Notes: generated by a model not told the origin, from the sequence alone. DNA of 64,000 bases from DASTCZ01 sp963704455 (GCA_963704455.1 OY969905.1:3534001-3598000); one strand, 5' to 3'. Shown: positions 8,562 to 17,596, counted from the first letter of the stretch. Translations and numbers: made by a program.

Positions 8562-8968
8562 CACTCACCTCCGAAAGTCTTGATTGCAAATGTGGACGAA
8601 CTAACTGCGGATGCGCGTGCCGGCGGGCGAGTGAAAAGCCCATCCCGCGCAATTCACACGTCCGGCGAAGCGCCATCTTACTTCCGCGCAAATCTGAAAG
8701 CAATCCGCGACTTGTGAATTCTGATTCTGCCTCTCGCATGAGACGCATTCGCCGTCTTCTGCTGTTTCCTCCGCGGCAGCCCCGCGAGCGCAATCGGTGT
8801 CTAAGTTAAGGGGTGTGGGAACGAGGACTTCGCGAAAGCCGTCGAACGAGGCAGAGGGAGTACAATCGCCGCAATTCGGCTGCCTGCATTCGCGGTTGAC
8901 ATCGGACTGCTGGATTTGGTGCCCAGCTTGAAAACTTGATTGAAGAAATGAATTCAGAGAGGACACAC
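8562..8968. other. Divergent intergenic region, no gene seen
   Basis: About 400 bases separate the yagT-type operon (minus) and the DUF4139 gene (plus). It must hold both promoters. A TTGACA at 8896-8901 is the best -35 candidate for the plus strand, but no good -10 follows at 16-18 bases. I see no RNA gene, repeat or small coding frame with a ribosome site. Several overlapping frames here have poor codon use and no start signals. Confidence 0.5.
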
Positions 8969-10474
8969 ATGAAAAAGCACATTCCTTCGAAATTCGCCGC
9001 GATCGGGTTGCTCGCATTGTTCGCCGCGACAGGCCTCTTGATGACGCACGGCCTCACCGTGCGCACCGCCGCCGCGCAGAACCAGCCGCAATCACAATCC
9101 GGCTTGCACGAAACCACTATGTCGGACCAGACCGATCTCGCCGTCACCGTTTACAACTCCAATGTCGCCCTCGTTCGCGACACGCGCGACCTCTCGCTGC
9201 CCAATGGAGATTTCCAGCTTCGCTTCATGGACATCGCTTCCGCCGTCAACCCTGCAACCGTCCACATCCGTTCGCTCGCCGAGCCCGACAAGCTCAACGT
9301 CCTCGAGCAGGACTACGAGTACGACCTTCTCGACGCCGCCAAGATGCTCGAAAAATTCGTCGGCAGGGAAGTTACTCTCATGCGCCAGGTGGGTACAAAG
9401 GACGGCGCGACGCAATGGGAAGAAACCAAAGCCACGTTGCTCGCCAATAACCCCGGCGGTCCGGTCTGGAAAATCGGCGATTCGATTGTCACCGGAATGT
9501 CGCCCAGCGGCTACCGCTTCTCGGCGCTGCCCGACAATCTCTACAGCCGCCCCACGCTCGTCTGGTTGCTTTCCAATACAGGGGCGCGCCGCCAGAAGAT
9601 TGAAGCCTCCTACCTTGCCAACAATATGTCCTGGAACGCCGACTACGTGATGACCGTCGCGCGCGATGACAACTCGGCTGATCTCGACGGCTGGGTCACG
9701 CTCGTCAACAACGCAGGTACAGCCTTTCGCAACGCAAAGCTCCAGCTCGTCGCCGGCGACCTGAACCGAGTAGCTCAAACTGTTGGTGGCCCGCGCAACA
9801 TGACAATTTCCGGATTGGATAGAGCCGCGGCTGCGCCTCCAATGACCCAGGAGAACTTCTCCGAATATCATCTTTACACTCTCAACCGGCGCACGACCAT
9901 CGCCGACAAGGAATCCAAGCAAGTCAGCCTCCTCCGCGCTTCAAGTTTCCCTGTCGAGAAGCATTTCGTCGTCAACGGCCAATCTTATTATTATCGCAGC
10001 GCGCTCGCTCCCGGTTCGCCCGCGAAAGATCCGGTCATGGTCTATTACCGTTTCAAGAACGAAGAAAAGACCGGCCTCGGCATGCCTCTCCCCTCGGGCA
10101 CCATCCGCGTCTATCAGGCCGATTCACACGGCGGCACGCTTTTCATCGGCGAAGACCGCATCGCCCACACGCCCAAGGACGAGAAGATCGACATCCATGT
10201 CGGCAATGCTTTTGACATCGTCGCCGAGCGCAAGCAGACCGACTACAAAACGATTGGCAGCCGCACCTACGAAATGGAGTATGAGATTACTCTGCGCAAC
10301 CACAAAGACTCTGCCGTCACAGTGGAAGTGAACGAACCGATCGGCGGCGATTGGGAAATCTTGAATTCAACATTCAAGTACACAAAGACCGCAGCCTTTG
10401 CCGCGCAATTCGACGTCCCTATCGCGAAGGACGGCACCGCAGTCCTCACCTACCGCGTCCGAGTGAAGTATTAA
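8969..10474 (+). CDS. DUF4139 domain protein, exported
   Basis: The start was set at the ATG at 8969, which follows AGAGAGGA and opens a signal peptide (MKKHIPSKFAAIGLLALFAATGLLMTHG). The mature part has the DUF4139 features VTVYNSNVALVRDTRDLSLP near the N-terminus, VNPATVHIRSL, and repeated beta-strand patterns ending in an Ig-like region (TYEMEYEITLRNHKDSAVTVEVNEP). DUF4139 proteins are beta-rich periplasmic or surface proteins of unknown activity; some relatives are called mucoidy-inhibitor-like. The length of 501 residues is normal for the single-domain version. Its stop is adjacent, base to base, to the stop of the convergent methyltransferase gene. Confidence 0.85.
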   Translation: MKKHIPSKFAAIGLLALFAATGLLMTHGLTVRTAAAQNQPQSQSGLHETTMSDQTDLAVTVYNSNVALVRDTRDLSLPNGDFQLRFMDIASAVNPATVHIRSLAEPDKLNVLEQDYEYDLLDAAKMLEKFVGREVTLMRQVGTKDGATQWEETKATLLANNPGGPVWKIGDSIVTGMSPSGYRFSALPDNLYSRPTLVWLLSNTGARRQKIEASYLANNMSWNADYVMTVARDDNSADLDGWVTLVNNAGTAFRNAKLQLVAGDLNRVAQTVGGPRNMTISGLDRAAAAPPMTQENFSEYHLYTLNRRTTIADKESKQVSLLRASSFPVEKHFVVNGQSYYYRSALAPGSPAKDPVMVYYRFKNEEKTGLGMPLPSGTIRVYQADSHGGTLFIGEDRIAHTPKDEKIDIHVGNAFDIVAERKQTDYKTIGSRTYEMEYEITLRNHKDSAVTVEVNEPIGGDWEILNSTFKYTKTAAFAAQFDVPIAKDGTAVLTYRVRVKY

Positions 10475-11305
10475 TTACGGCGACGCTTTTTCTGCGACAA
10501 AGATCATGTCCGGCGAAGTATCGCCGAGCGGCGAGCGGTCATAATCTCCGTAAATTGCCTTGGCGCGCATTTCGCACAGCGCCAGAAGGTGTTCGACCTC
10601 GTAGCGGAAAAAATATCTCATCGGAAATGCGTAGACGAGCCGTTCCTTGCGTCCATCCGGATGCGTCACATAGTGAATAAGCTCGATATCGTTTACTTGC
10701 GTGCCGCGGTGGAACGCCGCGATGCGCTCCGTTCTTTCCACGTGGCGTCCATCCGGCAAATCAAATGTTTTCGGCGCCCCTTCTTTCTGGAATGCCGGGT
10801 CAAACATTCCGCGGGGATCAACCTGAAAGAAATCCAATATCAGTTGCCCGCCCGGCGCGAGGTGCCTGCCGATTCCCCGCAGGCATGCGATCTGGTCTTT
10901 CACGGTTAGCAAGTGCTGAAATGGCCGGAAGGGAATCGTGATGAGGCGAAACTTTCGGCCGAGATCGAGCTTCGTCATGTCACCCTGCACCAACTCTACT
11001 CGCTCGCGAACGCTCGCCGGCTCTTCGGCAAGCCTCGCCCGCAGACGGGCCAGCATATGCTCCGAAAGATCAAAGCCCGTGATGCGGATTCCCGCGCGCG
11101 CAATCGGCAATAAAACGCGCCCGGTGCCGCAGCCTAATTCGAGGACCGGTTCGCCCTGCTCCCGCGCCGCCTTCAAATAAAATTCCGTGTCGCGCCGCTC
11201 GTTATAGAAAGGGAGTGCGTCGTAAAACTCCGGCATGAAATCGGGATACGTGTACTCGTCCGAATTCTGCGCCACTTGTAAATTCCTTTCCGCTTGCTGG
11301 CTCAT
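10475..11305 (-). CDS. Class I SAM-dependent methyltransferase
   Basis: The SAM-binding motif VLELGCGTGRVLLPIA is at residues 54-69. Motif II (ITGFDLSEHMLARLRARL) and motif III (RVELVQGDMTKLDL) follow, then RHLAPGGQLILDFF, all in the usual order for a small-molecule methyltransferase of 250-280 residues. The N-terminal YPDFMPEFYDALPFYNERRDTEFYLK is a common preface in this group. The substrate cannot be predicted. No operon partner exists: the gene ends against the convergent DUF4139 gene and its 5' side faces a PadR promoter about 170 bases away. Confidence 0.85.
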   Translation of the reverse strand: MSQQAERNLQVAQNSDEYTYPDFMPEFYDALPFYNERRDTEFYLKAAREQGEPVLELGCGTGRVLLPIARAGIRITGFDLSEHMLARLRARLAEEPASVRERVELVQGDMTKLDLGRKFRLITIPFRPFQHLLTVKDQIACLRGIGRHLAPGGQLILDFFQVDPRGMFDPAFQKEGAPKTFDLPDGRHVERTERIAAFHRGTQVNDIELIHYVTHPDGRKERLVYAFPMRYFFRYEVEHLLALCEMRAKAIYGDYDRSPLGDTSPDMIFVAEKASP

Positions 11306-11436
11306 GTGGTGTCAGGCGGAACTTGTCCCCATGGAATCGGGACCCTAGCATCGCTTGTTCATTGTAGCCTGCCCCCCTCCCGCCACATCGTGACGAAGCT
11401 CCCCTCCATCGCGAAACCGCAGGCCCCCGATGCCTA

Positions 11437-11473
11437 TTGACAAATATAGATATCGAATGATATAGATATCGCT
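11437..11473 (+). promoter_or_regulatory. PadR promoter with direct-repeat operator; transcript probably leaderless
   Basis: TTGACA (11437-11442) is followed after 18 bases by TATAGA (11461-11466), a good sigma-70 promoter. A 12-base direct repeat ATATAGATATCG occurs at 11444-11455 and 11460-11471, its copies 16 bases apart, lying between and over the promoter elements. The PadR start codon is at 11474, only seven bases past the -10, so transcription should begin at or next to the ATG with no 5' leader. The repeat is a likely operator for PadR autoregulation (inferred). Confidence 0.7.
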
Positions 11474-11827
11474 ATGACTAGAGTCAACCCTCAACAGTTT
11501 ATTCCACTCAAGACTCATTGGTTTCACATCATGCTGTCGCTTGCCGGTGGAGAGCAGCACGGTTACGGAATCATGCAGGATGTCCTCAATCGTACCACCG
11601 GAAAAGTGCGGTTGTGGCCGGCGACGCTGTATGGATCGATCAAGCGCCTAATCGAGGCCGAACTAATCGAAGAATCCGACGAACGGCCCGCGGCGGAGTT
11701 GGACGACGCGCGACGCCGCTATTACCGTCTGACGGCCCTCGGCAGGCGTGTGCTCGACGCGGAATGTGAGCGCCTGCAGGAATTGGTTCGCACCATTCGA
11801 GTCAAGCAAGCCATGGTGTCGGAATGA
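11474..11827 (+). CDS. PadR family transcriptional regulator
   Basis: The 117-residue product contains the winged-helix PadR domain: HIMLSLAGGEQHGYGIMQDV, then LWPATLYGSIKRLIEAELIEES and RRRYYRLTALGRRVLDAE. No ribosome site precedes the ATG, in keeping with a leaderless message. The last codons overlap the ADOP permease start by four bases (ATGA, 11824-11827). PadR proteins are usually ligand-responsive repressors of a neighbouring transporter operon, and here it would control itself, the permease and the LolA-like gene. Direct repeats in the promoter are the probable binding site. Confidence 0.9.
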   Translation: MTRVNPQQFIPLKTHWFHIMLSLAGGEQHGYGIMQDVLNRTTGKVRLWPATLYGSIKRLIEAELIEESDERPAAELDDARRRYYRLTALGRRVLDAECERLQELVRTIRVKQAMVSE

Positions 11828-14499
11828 ATTTCGCATGGCGGATCTACCGGCGCTTGGCGCAAGCTTTTCCTCACGAATTTAAGTTGGCTTATGGCACGGA
11901 GGTGACCCAACTCGGGGAAGACGTTGTCGAAGACATTGCCAAGAGGCATGGGGCCGCTGGACTGATTCGGCTAATCATGGACATCGCGATTCGCGTACCG
12001 CTGGAATACCTGAGCGAAATGCGCGGTGATATGCGGTATGGGTTCCGAGCGCTCATCAAATCGCCCGGATTCGCGCTGGTCGGCATCATTTCGATGGGAC
12101 TCGGAATTGGGCTGACGACTTACGTGTACAGCTCCAAATGGCAGGTGATAACTCGCGATCTGCCGGCAGCGGCGAATGCCCAACGTTTGGCGGTTCCTGA
12201 AAAGCCTGTCTCGTACTACTACATCGAGCAATATCGCGATCAAAAGAGTCTGTTCACCGGCGTCGCCGCATTTCAAACCGGCATCCCTTTCAACGTCACC
12301 TTCCAAAGTGATGGGAATGCGAAACCGGAGCGTGTCTTCGGCCAACTTGTATCACCCGACTATTTTTCCGTGCTCGGCGTCGAGCCCCAGCGTGGACGAG
12401 TGCTCAGCGCCGAACTCGACAGGCCCGGCGACGCACCCGCCGTGGTGATCAGCGATCGTTTCTGGCGCAATCGCCTCAACTCCTCTCCCGACGCCGTGGG
12501 GCTAATTCTTCGCCTGAATGGGCAAATCGCGACCATCGTGGGAATCACACCAAAGAACTTCAACGGCGCCCTTTCCCTAACCCCGGCGGAGCTGTTCGTT
12601 CCGATCACAGCGCCTGCCGGGCTCGCTCCGGAGCTCGCGAATGACGTGTTGCATCAACGCAGTGCCAGGGAATTCCTGGCATTGATGTGCCTGGCGCCCG
12701 GCGTCACGATGGAATCGGCGGAAGCCGGCCTCGATGTGATTACGCGCCATCTCGACGAGCAGGATACTTCCATGCCGGTGCGCGCGGATCAAGGCAGACG
12801 TGTGACCCTGCTTTCGGCGGGCACCATGGTTCCGCTTCCCCGGAATTTGAAATCCGTCCTGGCCGGATTCTTTGTCGTGCTGATGGGGCTTATTATGACC
12901 ATTGCGTGCATGAATCTGGCAAACATGCTCCTCGCGCGCGGCGCCAATCGCCGCAAGGAGTTGGCGATTCGCGTGGCAGTCGGGGCCAGCCGTTTTCGGC
13001 TTGTCCGGCAAATGATGAGCGAAGGCATTTTGCTCTCCCTGCTGGGCGGCATCGCAGGGTTCGCGCTCGCATATGGTCTCTCCGTCCTGTACTCCCAATT
13101 CAGGCCGCCCGCTGCGGTGCCGGAGGAAAACAGTTTCACTCCGGATTGGCACGCAGCCATTTTCGTGTTCGCCCTGGCGATCGTGTGTGGCATCGGATTC
13201 AGCCTGGCGCCCGCCCTGCAAGCGACGAAAGCCGATGTGACCCCGGCGCTCAAAGAGGGCTCGAAGCTGCGCTTGCCGGGTTACCGGCGCCTTGGTCTGC
13301 GCAACTTGCTGATGGTGACCCAGGTTGCGGGATCGCTCATGCTGCTGCTGATCACAGGCTTTCTCGTAATCGGAATTAGCAGGGAGAGCAGCATCCAAAC
13401 CAAACTCGATCCAACCACGATGTATCTCTTGTCCATCGACCCGGTGCGTGACGGCTACACCCCTGAAAAAGCGCAAGTCCTGTTTGAGAAACTTCCCGAA
13501 CGGCTCAAATCCTTGTCCGCAGTGCGTAGCGTCGCACTGGCGGCGCAGGCGCCTTATTCGATCGAGGATGATGAAGACGGAGCCATCCAACTGGCCACCG
13601 AAGAGTCGCCGGGGGCCTCGCGGGTTCAGATATCGGCGCTTGAGGACACCGTCGGCGCGGGCTATTTCGCCAATCTGAATGAACCGCTGCTTGCAGGCCG
13701 CGAATTCGTTGAGCCGGATCAACGAATCCTTGCGGACGGATCGAAGATCTTGCCCGTAGTGGTGGATGAAAGCTCCGCGCGCGGGCTTTTCGGAAGTGGA
13801 AATGCGATCGGGCGGCGCATAAAGGACGACAAGCGCTCCTATGAAGTAGTCGGCGTGGTGCACAACTTGAGAAATGGCATAGGGATCAGTCAATCCGTGA
13901 TTTATTTGCCGCTGACGCGGCGCAATTTCGCGCGGCCGCCGGCCGGTGGCATCACCATTATGGTGCGGTCGGATGCGGGAACAGATGCGCTGAGCGGCAT
14001 TCGCGGCGAAATCGCTTCGACCGATCCGGATCTAACCATTTTCAAGGTGCAAACGCTCAGCGATTATCTGGATCGCAGCCGGTCCGCCACGCGGTTCGCT
14101 GTCCAAACGTACGGCGGAATTGGAGCCTTCGGCTTGGTCTTGGCCGCAATCGGACTCGCCGGGGTCACGGCCTACTCGGTTGCGCAAAGGCGCAAGGAGA
14201 TCGCCATCCGCGCGGCGCTGGGCGCAACTAGGACGCAAGTGCTGCGGCTGGTGCTGCGCGAAGGCGCGGCTCTGGTAGCCATCGGAACGGCTCTGGGATT
14301 TTTGGGCGCGGTGGCGATGGCAAAAATACTTTCGGCGCTGACGAACATTTTCGTGGAGGCGTTTAAAGTCAGTACGGACGATCTGCGCTTACTCGTCGGC
14401 GCCCCTTTGCTGCTGGCGACGCTGGCATTGGTTGCCTGTTACGTGCCCGCTCGCAGGTCGGTTCAGATCGATCCGCTGAAGGCGCTCCGCGAAGAGTAG
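11824..14499 (+). CDS. ADOP-family duplicated ABC permease (MacB/FtsX type)
   Basis: This 891-residue protein has the duplicated layout of acidobacterial orphan permeases: a cytoplasmic N-terminal stretch, TM1 near residues 80-95, a MacB-type periplasmic core, a three-TM FtsX block near 345-470 (FFVVLMGLIMTIACMNLANMLLARGANRRKELAIRVAVGA), a second periplasmic core, and a second FtsX block near 757-890 (RRKEIAIRAALGATRTQVLRLVLREGA). There is no ATPase domain or ATPase gene nearby, hence 'orphan'. The two RKEL/RKEI..ALGA motifs are the coupling-helix signature. Substrate unknown; family relatives export peptides or lipophilic compounds. It is translationally coupled to padR upstream and 6 bases from the LolA-like gene downstream. 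Confidence 0.9.
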   Translation: MNFAWRIYRRLAQAFPHEFKLAYGTEVTQLGEDVVEDIAKRHGAAGLIRLIMDIAIRVPLEYLSEMRGDMRYGFRALIKSPGFALVGIISMGLGIGLTTYVYSSKWQVITRDLPAAANAQRLAVPEKPVSYYYIEQYRDQKSLFTGVAAFQTGIPFNVTFQSDGNAKPERVFGQLVSPDYFSVLGVEPQRGRVLSAELDRPGDAPAVVISDRFWRNRLNSSPDAVGLILRLNGQIATIVGITPKNFNGALSLTPAELFVPITAPAGLAPELANDVLHQRSAREFLALMCLAPGVTMESAEAGLDVITRHLDEQDTSMPVRADQGRRVTLLSAGTMVPLPRNLKSVLAGFFVVLMGLIMTIACMNLANMLLARGANRRKELAIRVAVGASRFRLVRQMMSEGILLSLLGGIAGFALAYGLSVLYSQFRPPAAVPEENSFTPDWHAAIFVFALAIVCGIGFSLAPALQATKADVTPALKEGSKLRLPGYRRLGLRNLLMVTQVAGSLMLLLITGFLVIGISRESSIQTKLDPTTMYLLSIDPVRDGYTPEKAQVLFEKLPERLKSLSAVRSVALAAQAPYSIEDDEDGAIQLATEESPGASRVQISALEDTVGAGYFANLNEPLLAGREFVEPDQRILADGSKILPVVVDESSARGLFGSGNAIGRRIKDDKRSYEVVGVVHNLRNGIGISQSVIYLPLTRRNFARPPAGGITIMVRSDAGTDALSGIRGEIASTDPDLTIFKVQTLSDYLDRSRSATRFAVQTYGGIGAFGLVLAAIGLAGVTAYSVAQRRKEIAIRAALGATRTQVLRLVLREGAALVAIGTALGFLGAVAMAKILSALTNIFVEAFKVSTDDLRLLVGAPLLLATLALVACYVPARRSVQIDPLKALREE

Positions 14500-14505
14500 A
14501 GAAGC

Positions 14506-16029
14506 ATGGCGCAAACTGAAAAAACGCGTCGAGCAATCCGTGCGGCGGTACTCGCGTTGCTGGCGCTTGCTTGTTCGTGTGGAGTTCGTGCGCAATCCGC
14601 TGACAAGGTTCTGAAAAACTACGTCAAAGCGATCGGTGGTGAAAAAAAGCTCAAGACGATCCGAAACCTGCTATCGACGGGCGATGTGCGAGATTTAGCG
14701 ACAGGACAATCAGGCTCGTTCACTCTGGAAACGAGCGCACCGGACAGCTTTTACCTCGAGATGACCGGCGAAGGATTGGCGCGGAGCGAGGGTTTTAACG
14801 GCAGGTCGGGTTGGGAGCAAAACTCTGGCGGGGCGCCTTCCACTTTGGCAGGCCTGCGAAGCGCACAACTTCGGGCGACCGCTTTTTACTGGAACGACCA
14901 TTTCCAGACCTATTCCAAATTGGGTGCACAGGCGTCGCCGGCTGGGCAGGAAGCGGTGGATGGAAACACCGCAAATGTCGTGGAAATGAAGACCAGGGCT
15001 GGAGTCCAACGGAAATTTTTCTTTGATGCGAAGAGCGGAATGCTCCTCAAGGAAGTGGAGGAGGGTGAAGGAGCCGAAGGAGAGACTCTTTTCTCTGACT
15101 ATCGTCCGGTGGACGGCATTCTGGAGCCATTTCACCTGGTGTTTCGTTCAGGCAAGCGGACGCTTGAAGTGACGATGCGGGACGTTCGGCACAACACCCA
15201 AATGGATAACCGGGTTTTTGCTTTCCCCGAAAAATCAGCGGCGCCTCTGCCGAATCCAGAGGAATTGATGCGTGAACTCGAAAAGAATCAAAAGCAACTT
15301 GAGCTCATCCGGAAGAATTATACCTACACGAGGGACGAAACCGGACTCGCCACGGACGACAAGGGAAAGACCCGGGAGAAAGAAGTGAATACGCATGAAG
15401 TCTTCTTTCTTGGTGGCGAGGAGGTGGACCGGCTTATCGCCAAGGACGGCAAACCGCTGGCCGACCAGGAAAAAAGGAAGGAGGACGAGCGCATCGACAA
15501 AATTTACAAGAAGTTTGAGGCAAAAAAGAAAAAAGAAGCGGCTGCGGCCGGCTCTCCGGAGAAAGATGAAGAAGGCGGCGATGTCGGGATTAAGGACTTC
15601 TTGGGCATACCGCAACTTATAAATCCTCGGCGCGAGAGATTCCACGGAAAAGAGATGCTTGTTTTTGACTTCCAGCCACGTCCCGGCTTCAAGCCGAAAA
15701 ACCTCCACGAACGGCTGGTCCAAACCCTCTCCGGAGTCATTTGGATCGACGAAAACGCGAAGGAGGTTGTGCGGCTGGAAGCGCGAACGAATGACAATTT
15801 CAATGTCGGCGGCGGCCTCGTGGTTTCTCTGCAGCGCGGCATGTATTTCGCATTTGAACAGGAGTTCATTCGGGACGAGGTTTGGCTGCCGTCCTACATG
15901 GAGGCTCACTTTGCCGCGCGCGCGCTTTTGTTCGTCCATCTCAAGGGCGACGTGATTGAACGCTTCAGCAACTACAAGAAATTCGGTTCAGACATTCAAA
16001 TCCAGCGGGCGCCTGCGGAAAAACAGTAG
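14506..16029 (+). CDS. Secreted LolA-like lipid-binding-fold protein
   Basis: The 507-residue product has a signal peptide (MAQTEKTRRAIRAAVLALLALACSCGVRA) with a cysteine near its end that might allow lipidation, although the surrounding residues are not a clean lipobox. The mature N-terminus (ADKVLKNYVKAIGGEKKLKTI, then FTLETSAPDSFYLEMTG) fits the outer-membrane lipoprotein-sorting (LolA-like) fold common in acidobacterial proteins. A charged, Lys-rich segment (KKFEAKKKKEAAAAG) separates it from a second beta-rich half. It lies six bases after the permease, so it is likely a periplasmic partner of the ADOP system. The function is inferred from context. Confidence 0.6.
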   Translation: MAQTEKTRRAIRAAVLALLALACSCGVRAQSADKVLKNYVKAIGGEKKLKTIRNLLSTGDVRDLATGQSGSFTLETSAPDSFYLEMTGEGLARSEGFNGRSGWEQNSGGAPSTLAGLRSAQLRATAFYWNDHFQTYSKLGAQASPAGQEAVDGNTANVVEMKTRAGVQRKFFFDAKSGMLLKEVEEGEGAEGETLFSDYRPVDGILEPFHLVFRSGKRTLEVTMRDVRHNTQMDNRVFAFPEKSAAPLPNPEELMRELEKNQKQLELIRKNYTYTRDETGLATDDKGKTREKEVNTHEVFFLGGEEVDRLIAKDGKPLADQEKRKEDERIDKIYKKFEAKKKKEAAAAGSPEKDEEGGDVGIKDFLGIPQLINPRRERFHGKEMLVFDFQPRPGFKPKNLHERLVQTLSGVIWIDENAKEVVRLEARTNDNFNVGGGLVVSLQRGMYFAFEQEFIRDEVWLPSYMEAHFAARALLFVHLKGDVIERFSNYKKFGSDIQIQRAPAEKQ

Positions 16030-16579
16030 GTCTTTCCTTCCATTTCAAACGCGGTGCGGAATTGGCACCCCCTGATAGACAAAAAATCCCCGAAGATACC
16101 TCCATTTTTTTCTTGATTTTCTACATAACTCTATGGTATTCTTTCTTGCAGATTGCGACTCCCGTTTCGAATTGAGTCCCAAAACGGGAAATGTCGCCCC
16201 TGCCGAAAGTGCGATTTATGCATCCTAAGCGAAGCGGAGGACCTCCGGTAAGAGTATGATAATAAAGGACTTTAAGTCTTTTAGAATCACATTCTTACGA
16301 GCCGTATGCGGCTTGAAAGCGTAAGTGATTGAATCTATTGAGCTTATGTTACTAATTGTAAATGCTAGTGAGTCCTTTAGAATCACACTCTTACCGCGCC
16401 TTGTTGCCGTAAGTCTTTTAGAATCACACTCTTACAAAAGGATGGGGGGTAGGGGGTGACCATAGTCCTTGGTTAGGTCAAACGACGTCTCGAATTCTAC
16501 CGGCTGGAATTGAGGTCGCCGCAAGTAGCGGGATCATGAGCCTAAATGTATTCTTCCTGGGAAAGAAATGGAGGGCCAA
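16030..16579. other. Non-coding region with interspersed repeats
   Basis: About 550 bases between the LolA-like gene and the isochorismatase-like gene. The first ~110 bases are AT-rich with no recognisable gene. From 16235 to 16435 come a 13-base palindrome (CGGAGG-A-CCTCCG, 16235-16247) and three copies of a 25-base repeat, described separately. After 16436 a G-rich tract (GGGGGGTAGGGGG) follows. No tRNA or CRISPR array is present; repeat spacing (96 and 41 bases) is too irregular for CRISPR. Confidence 0.6.
16248..16435 (+). repeat. Interspersed repeat cluster, three copies of AGTCYTTTAGAATCACAYTCTTAC
   Basis: Copies lie at 16274-16298, 16370-16394 and 16411-16435. The last copy differs from the first by one base and from the second by two. 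Two of them close larger elements that open with GTAAG and end with CTTAC (16248-16298, 16321-16394). In the first element the left 25 bases pair with the right 25 bases at 20 positions, so it can fold into a long hairpin. If translated, each copy would read (K/E)SFRIT(F/L)L. I recall similar strings in predicted short acidobacterial proteins, but cannot verify that here. It may be a REP or MITE-like family. Confidence 0.65.
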
Positions 16580-17179
16580 ATGACGGCTCATTCTCTATTC
16601 GATCCCTCGCGCGCTGCAGTTCTTAACATGGATATGCAAGCGGGAATCGTCTCCGCATACGCGAAAGACCAGGAAGGATTTCCCGATCGCGCCGCCTCCG
16701 TTCTTGCAAGGGCCCGTGAATTGGGAATGCTCGTAATTCATATAAAAGTCGGGTTCCGCAAAGGACTACCGGAGGTCAGCTCACGCAATCCTCTCTTCGG
16801 CGCGATCAAGACCTCCGAGAAACATCAGCGCCTGTTTGAGGGCGACCTCGGCGCGATTCACCCGTCATTGGGGCCCGCGCCGGATGACATCGTCATCACG
16901 AAGCATCGCGTAAGCGCTTTCACGGGCACGGATTTGGACATGATTCTGCGGGCAACCGAAATTGACACGCTCGTCCTCTTCGGAATCGCCACGAGCGGCG
17001 TCGTGCTTTCAACTTTGGTCGAGGCCGCGGATCGGGATTACCGGTTAATTGTAATCAAGGACTGCTGTGTCGATCTTGACGCCGACCTGCATCGCACTCT
17101 CATCGAGAACTTTTTTCCTAAGCGTGGCAAGGTGATTTCGACAAGCGAATTTCTCGCTGCTGAAAAGTTAGGAGAATAA
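16580..17179 (+). CDS. Isochorismatase-like cysteine hydrolase family protein lacking the Cys
   Basis: The product (199 residues from the ATG at 16580, which follows GGAGGG; an ATG at 16568 is the alternative) has the fold markers of this family: Asp18 in LNMDMQ and Lys108 in ITKHRVSAFTGTDLD. The third catalytic position, normally Cys in a GxATxxCVxST pattern, is Val141 here (GIATSGVVLST). Without the nucleophile, ordinary amidohydrolase or isochorismatase chemistry is doubtful. Such GIATSGVV variants may use another mechanism or only bind ligand. The gene faces a RidA gene convergently, with 24 bases between stops. Confidence 0.8.
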   Translation: MTAHSLFDPSRAAVLNMDMQAGIVSAYAKDQEGFPDRAASVLARARELGMLVIHIKVGFRKGLPEVSSRNPLFGAIKTSEKHQRLFEGDLGAIHPSLGPAPDDIVITKHRVSAFTGTDLDMILRATEIDTLVLFGIATSGVVLSTLVEAADRDYRLIVIKDCCVDLDADLHRTLIENFFPKRGKVISTSEFLAAEKLGE

Positions 17180-17203
17180 AAGGAAGATCTCTCTAGCGCT
17201 TTC

Positions 17204-17596
17204 CTATGGTGCCAGGATCGCTTCGGCCTCAATCTCGACAAGCATATCCGGTGAGATGAGCTTGCTGACCTCGACCATGCTTGTCGCCGGACGGATCATT
17301 TTGAACACTTCGCCGTGGGCGCGCCCGACCTTTTCCCAGTCGGCGATATTGGTCACATAAATTCTCGTTCGGACAACGTCGCGGATGCTCGCGCCCGCCA
17401 TTTGCAGCGCGGCCTCTATGTTCTTAAGTGTCTGCACCGCCTGCGCGTATACGTCGCCCGCGCCGACAATCTTTCCGTCCGGCCCGGTGGCCGTCGTGCC
17501 GGAAACGTGAATCACCGAGCCGACCCGCACCGCGCGCGAGTAGCCGACAATGGGTTCCCAGGGTGTGCCGCTCGAATAGTTGTGGCGCCGCTGCAT
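17204..17596 (-). CDS. RidA family enamine/imine deaminase
   Basis: The 130-residue length is typical. The YjgF/RidA signature is present: VIHVSGTTATGPDGKIVGAGDVYAQ, the conserved Arg in VRTRIYVT that binds the carboxylate of the imine, and VEVSKLISPDMLVEIEAEAI at the C-terminus. RidA proteins hydrolyse reactive 2-aminoacrylate and related enamines formed by PLP enzymes, acting as cytoplasmic trimers. A strong GGAGG lies eight bases before the ATG at 17596. The downstream cystathionine beta-synthase, a PLP enzyme of serine/cysteine metabolism, is divergently transcribed, which fits that role. Confidence 0.9.
   Translation of the reverse strand: MQRRHNYSSGTPWEPIVGYSRAVRVGSVIHVSGTTATGPDGKIVGAGDVYAQAVQTLKNIEAALQMAGASIRDVVRTRIYVTNIADWEKVGRAHGEVFKMIRPATSMVEVSKLISPDMLVEIEAEAILAP

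Noticed and set aside
12577..13893. 438-residue open frame on the minus strand
   Set aside because: Antisense to the first ADOP permease, whose conserved FtsX motifs prove the plus-strand frame.
16248..16435. CRISPR array
   Set aside because: Only three repeats, spaced 96 and 41 bases apart, with related rather than unique intervening sequence and no cas genes.
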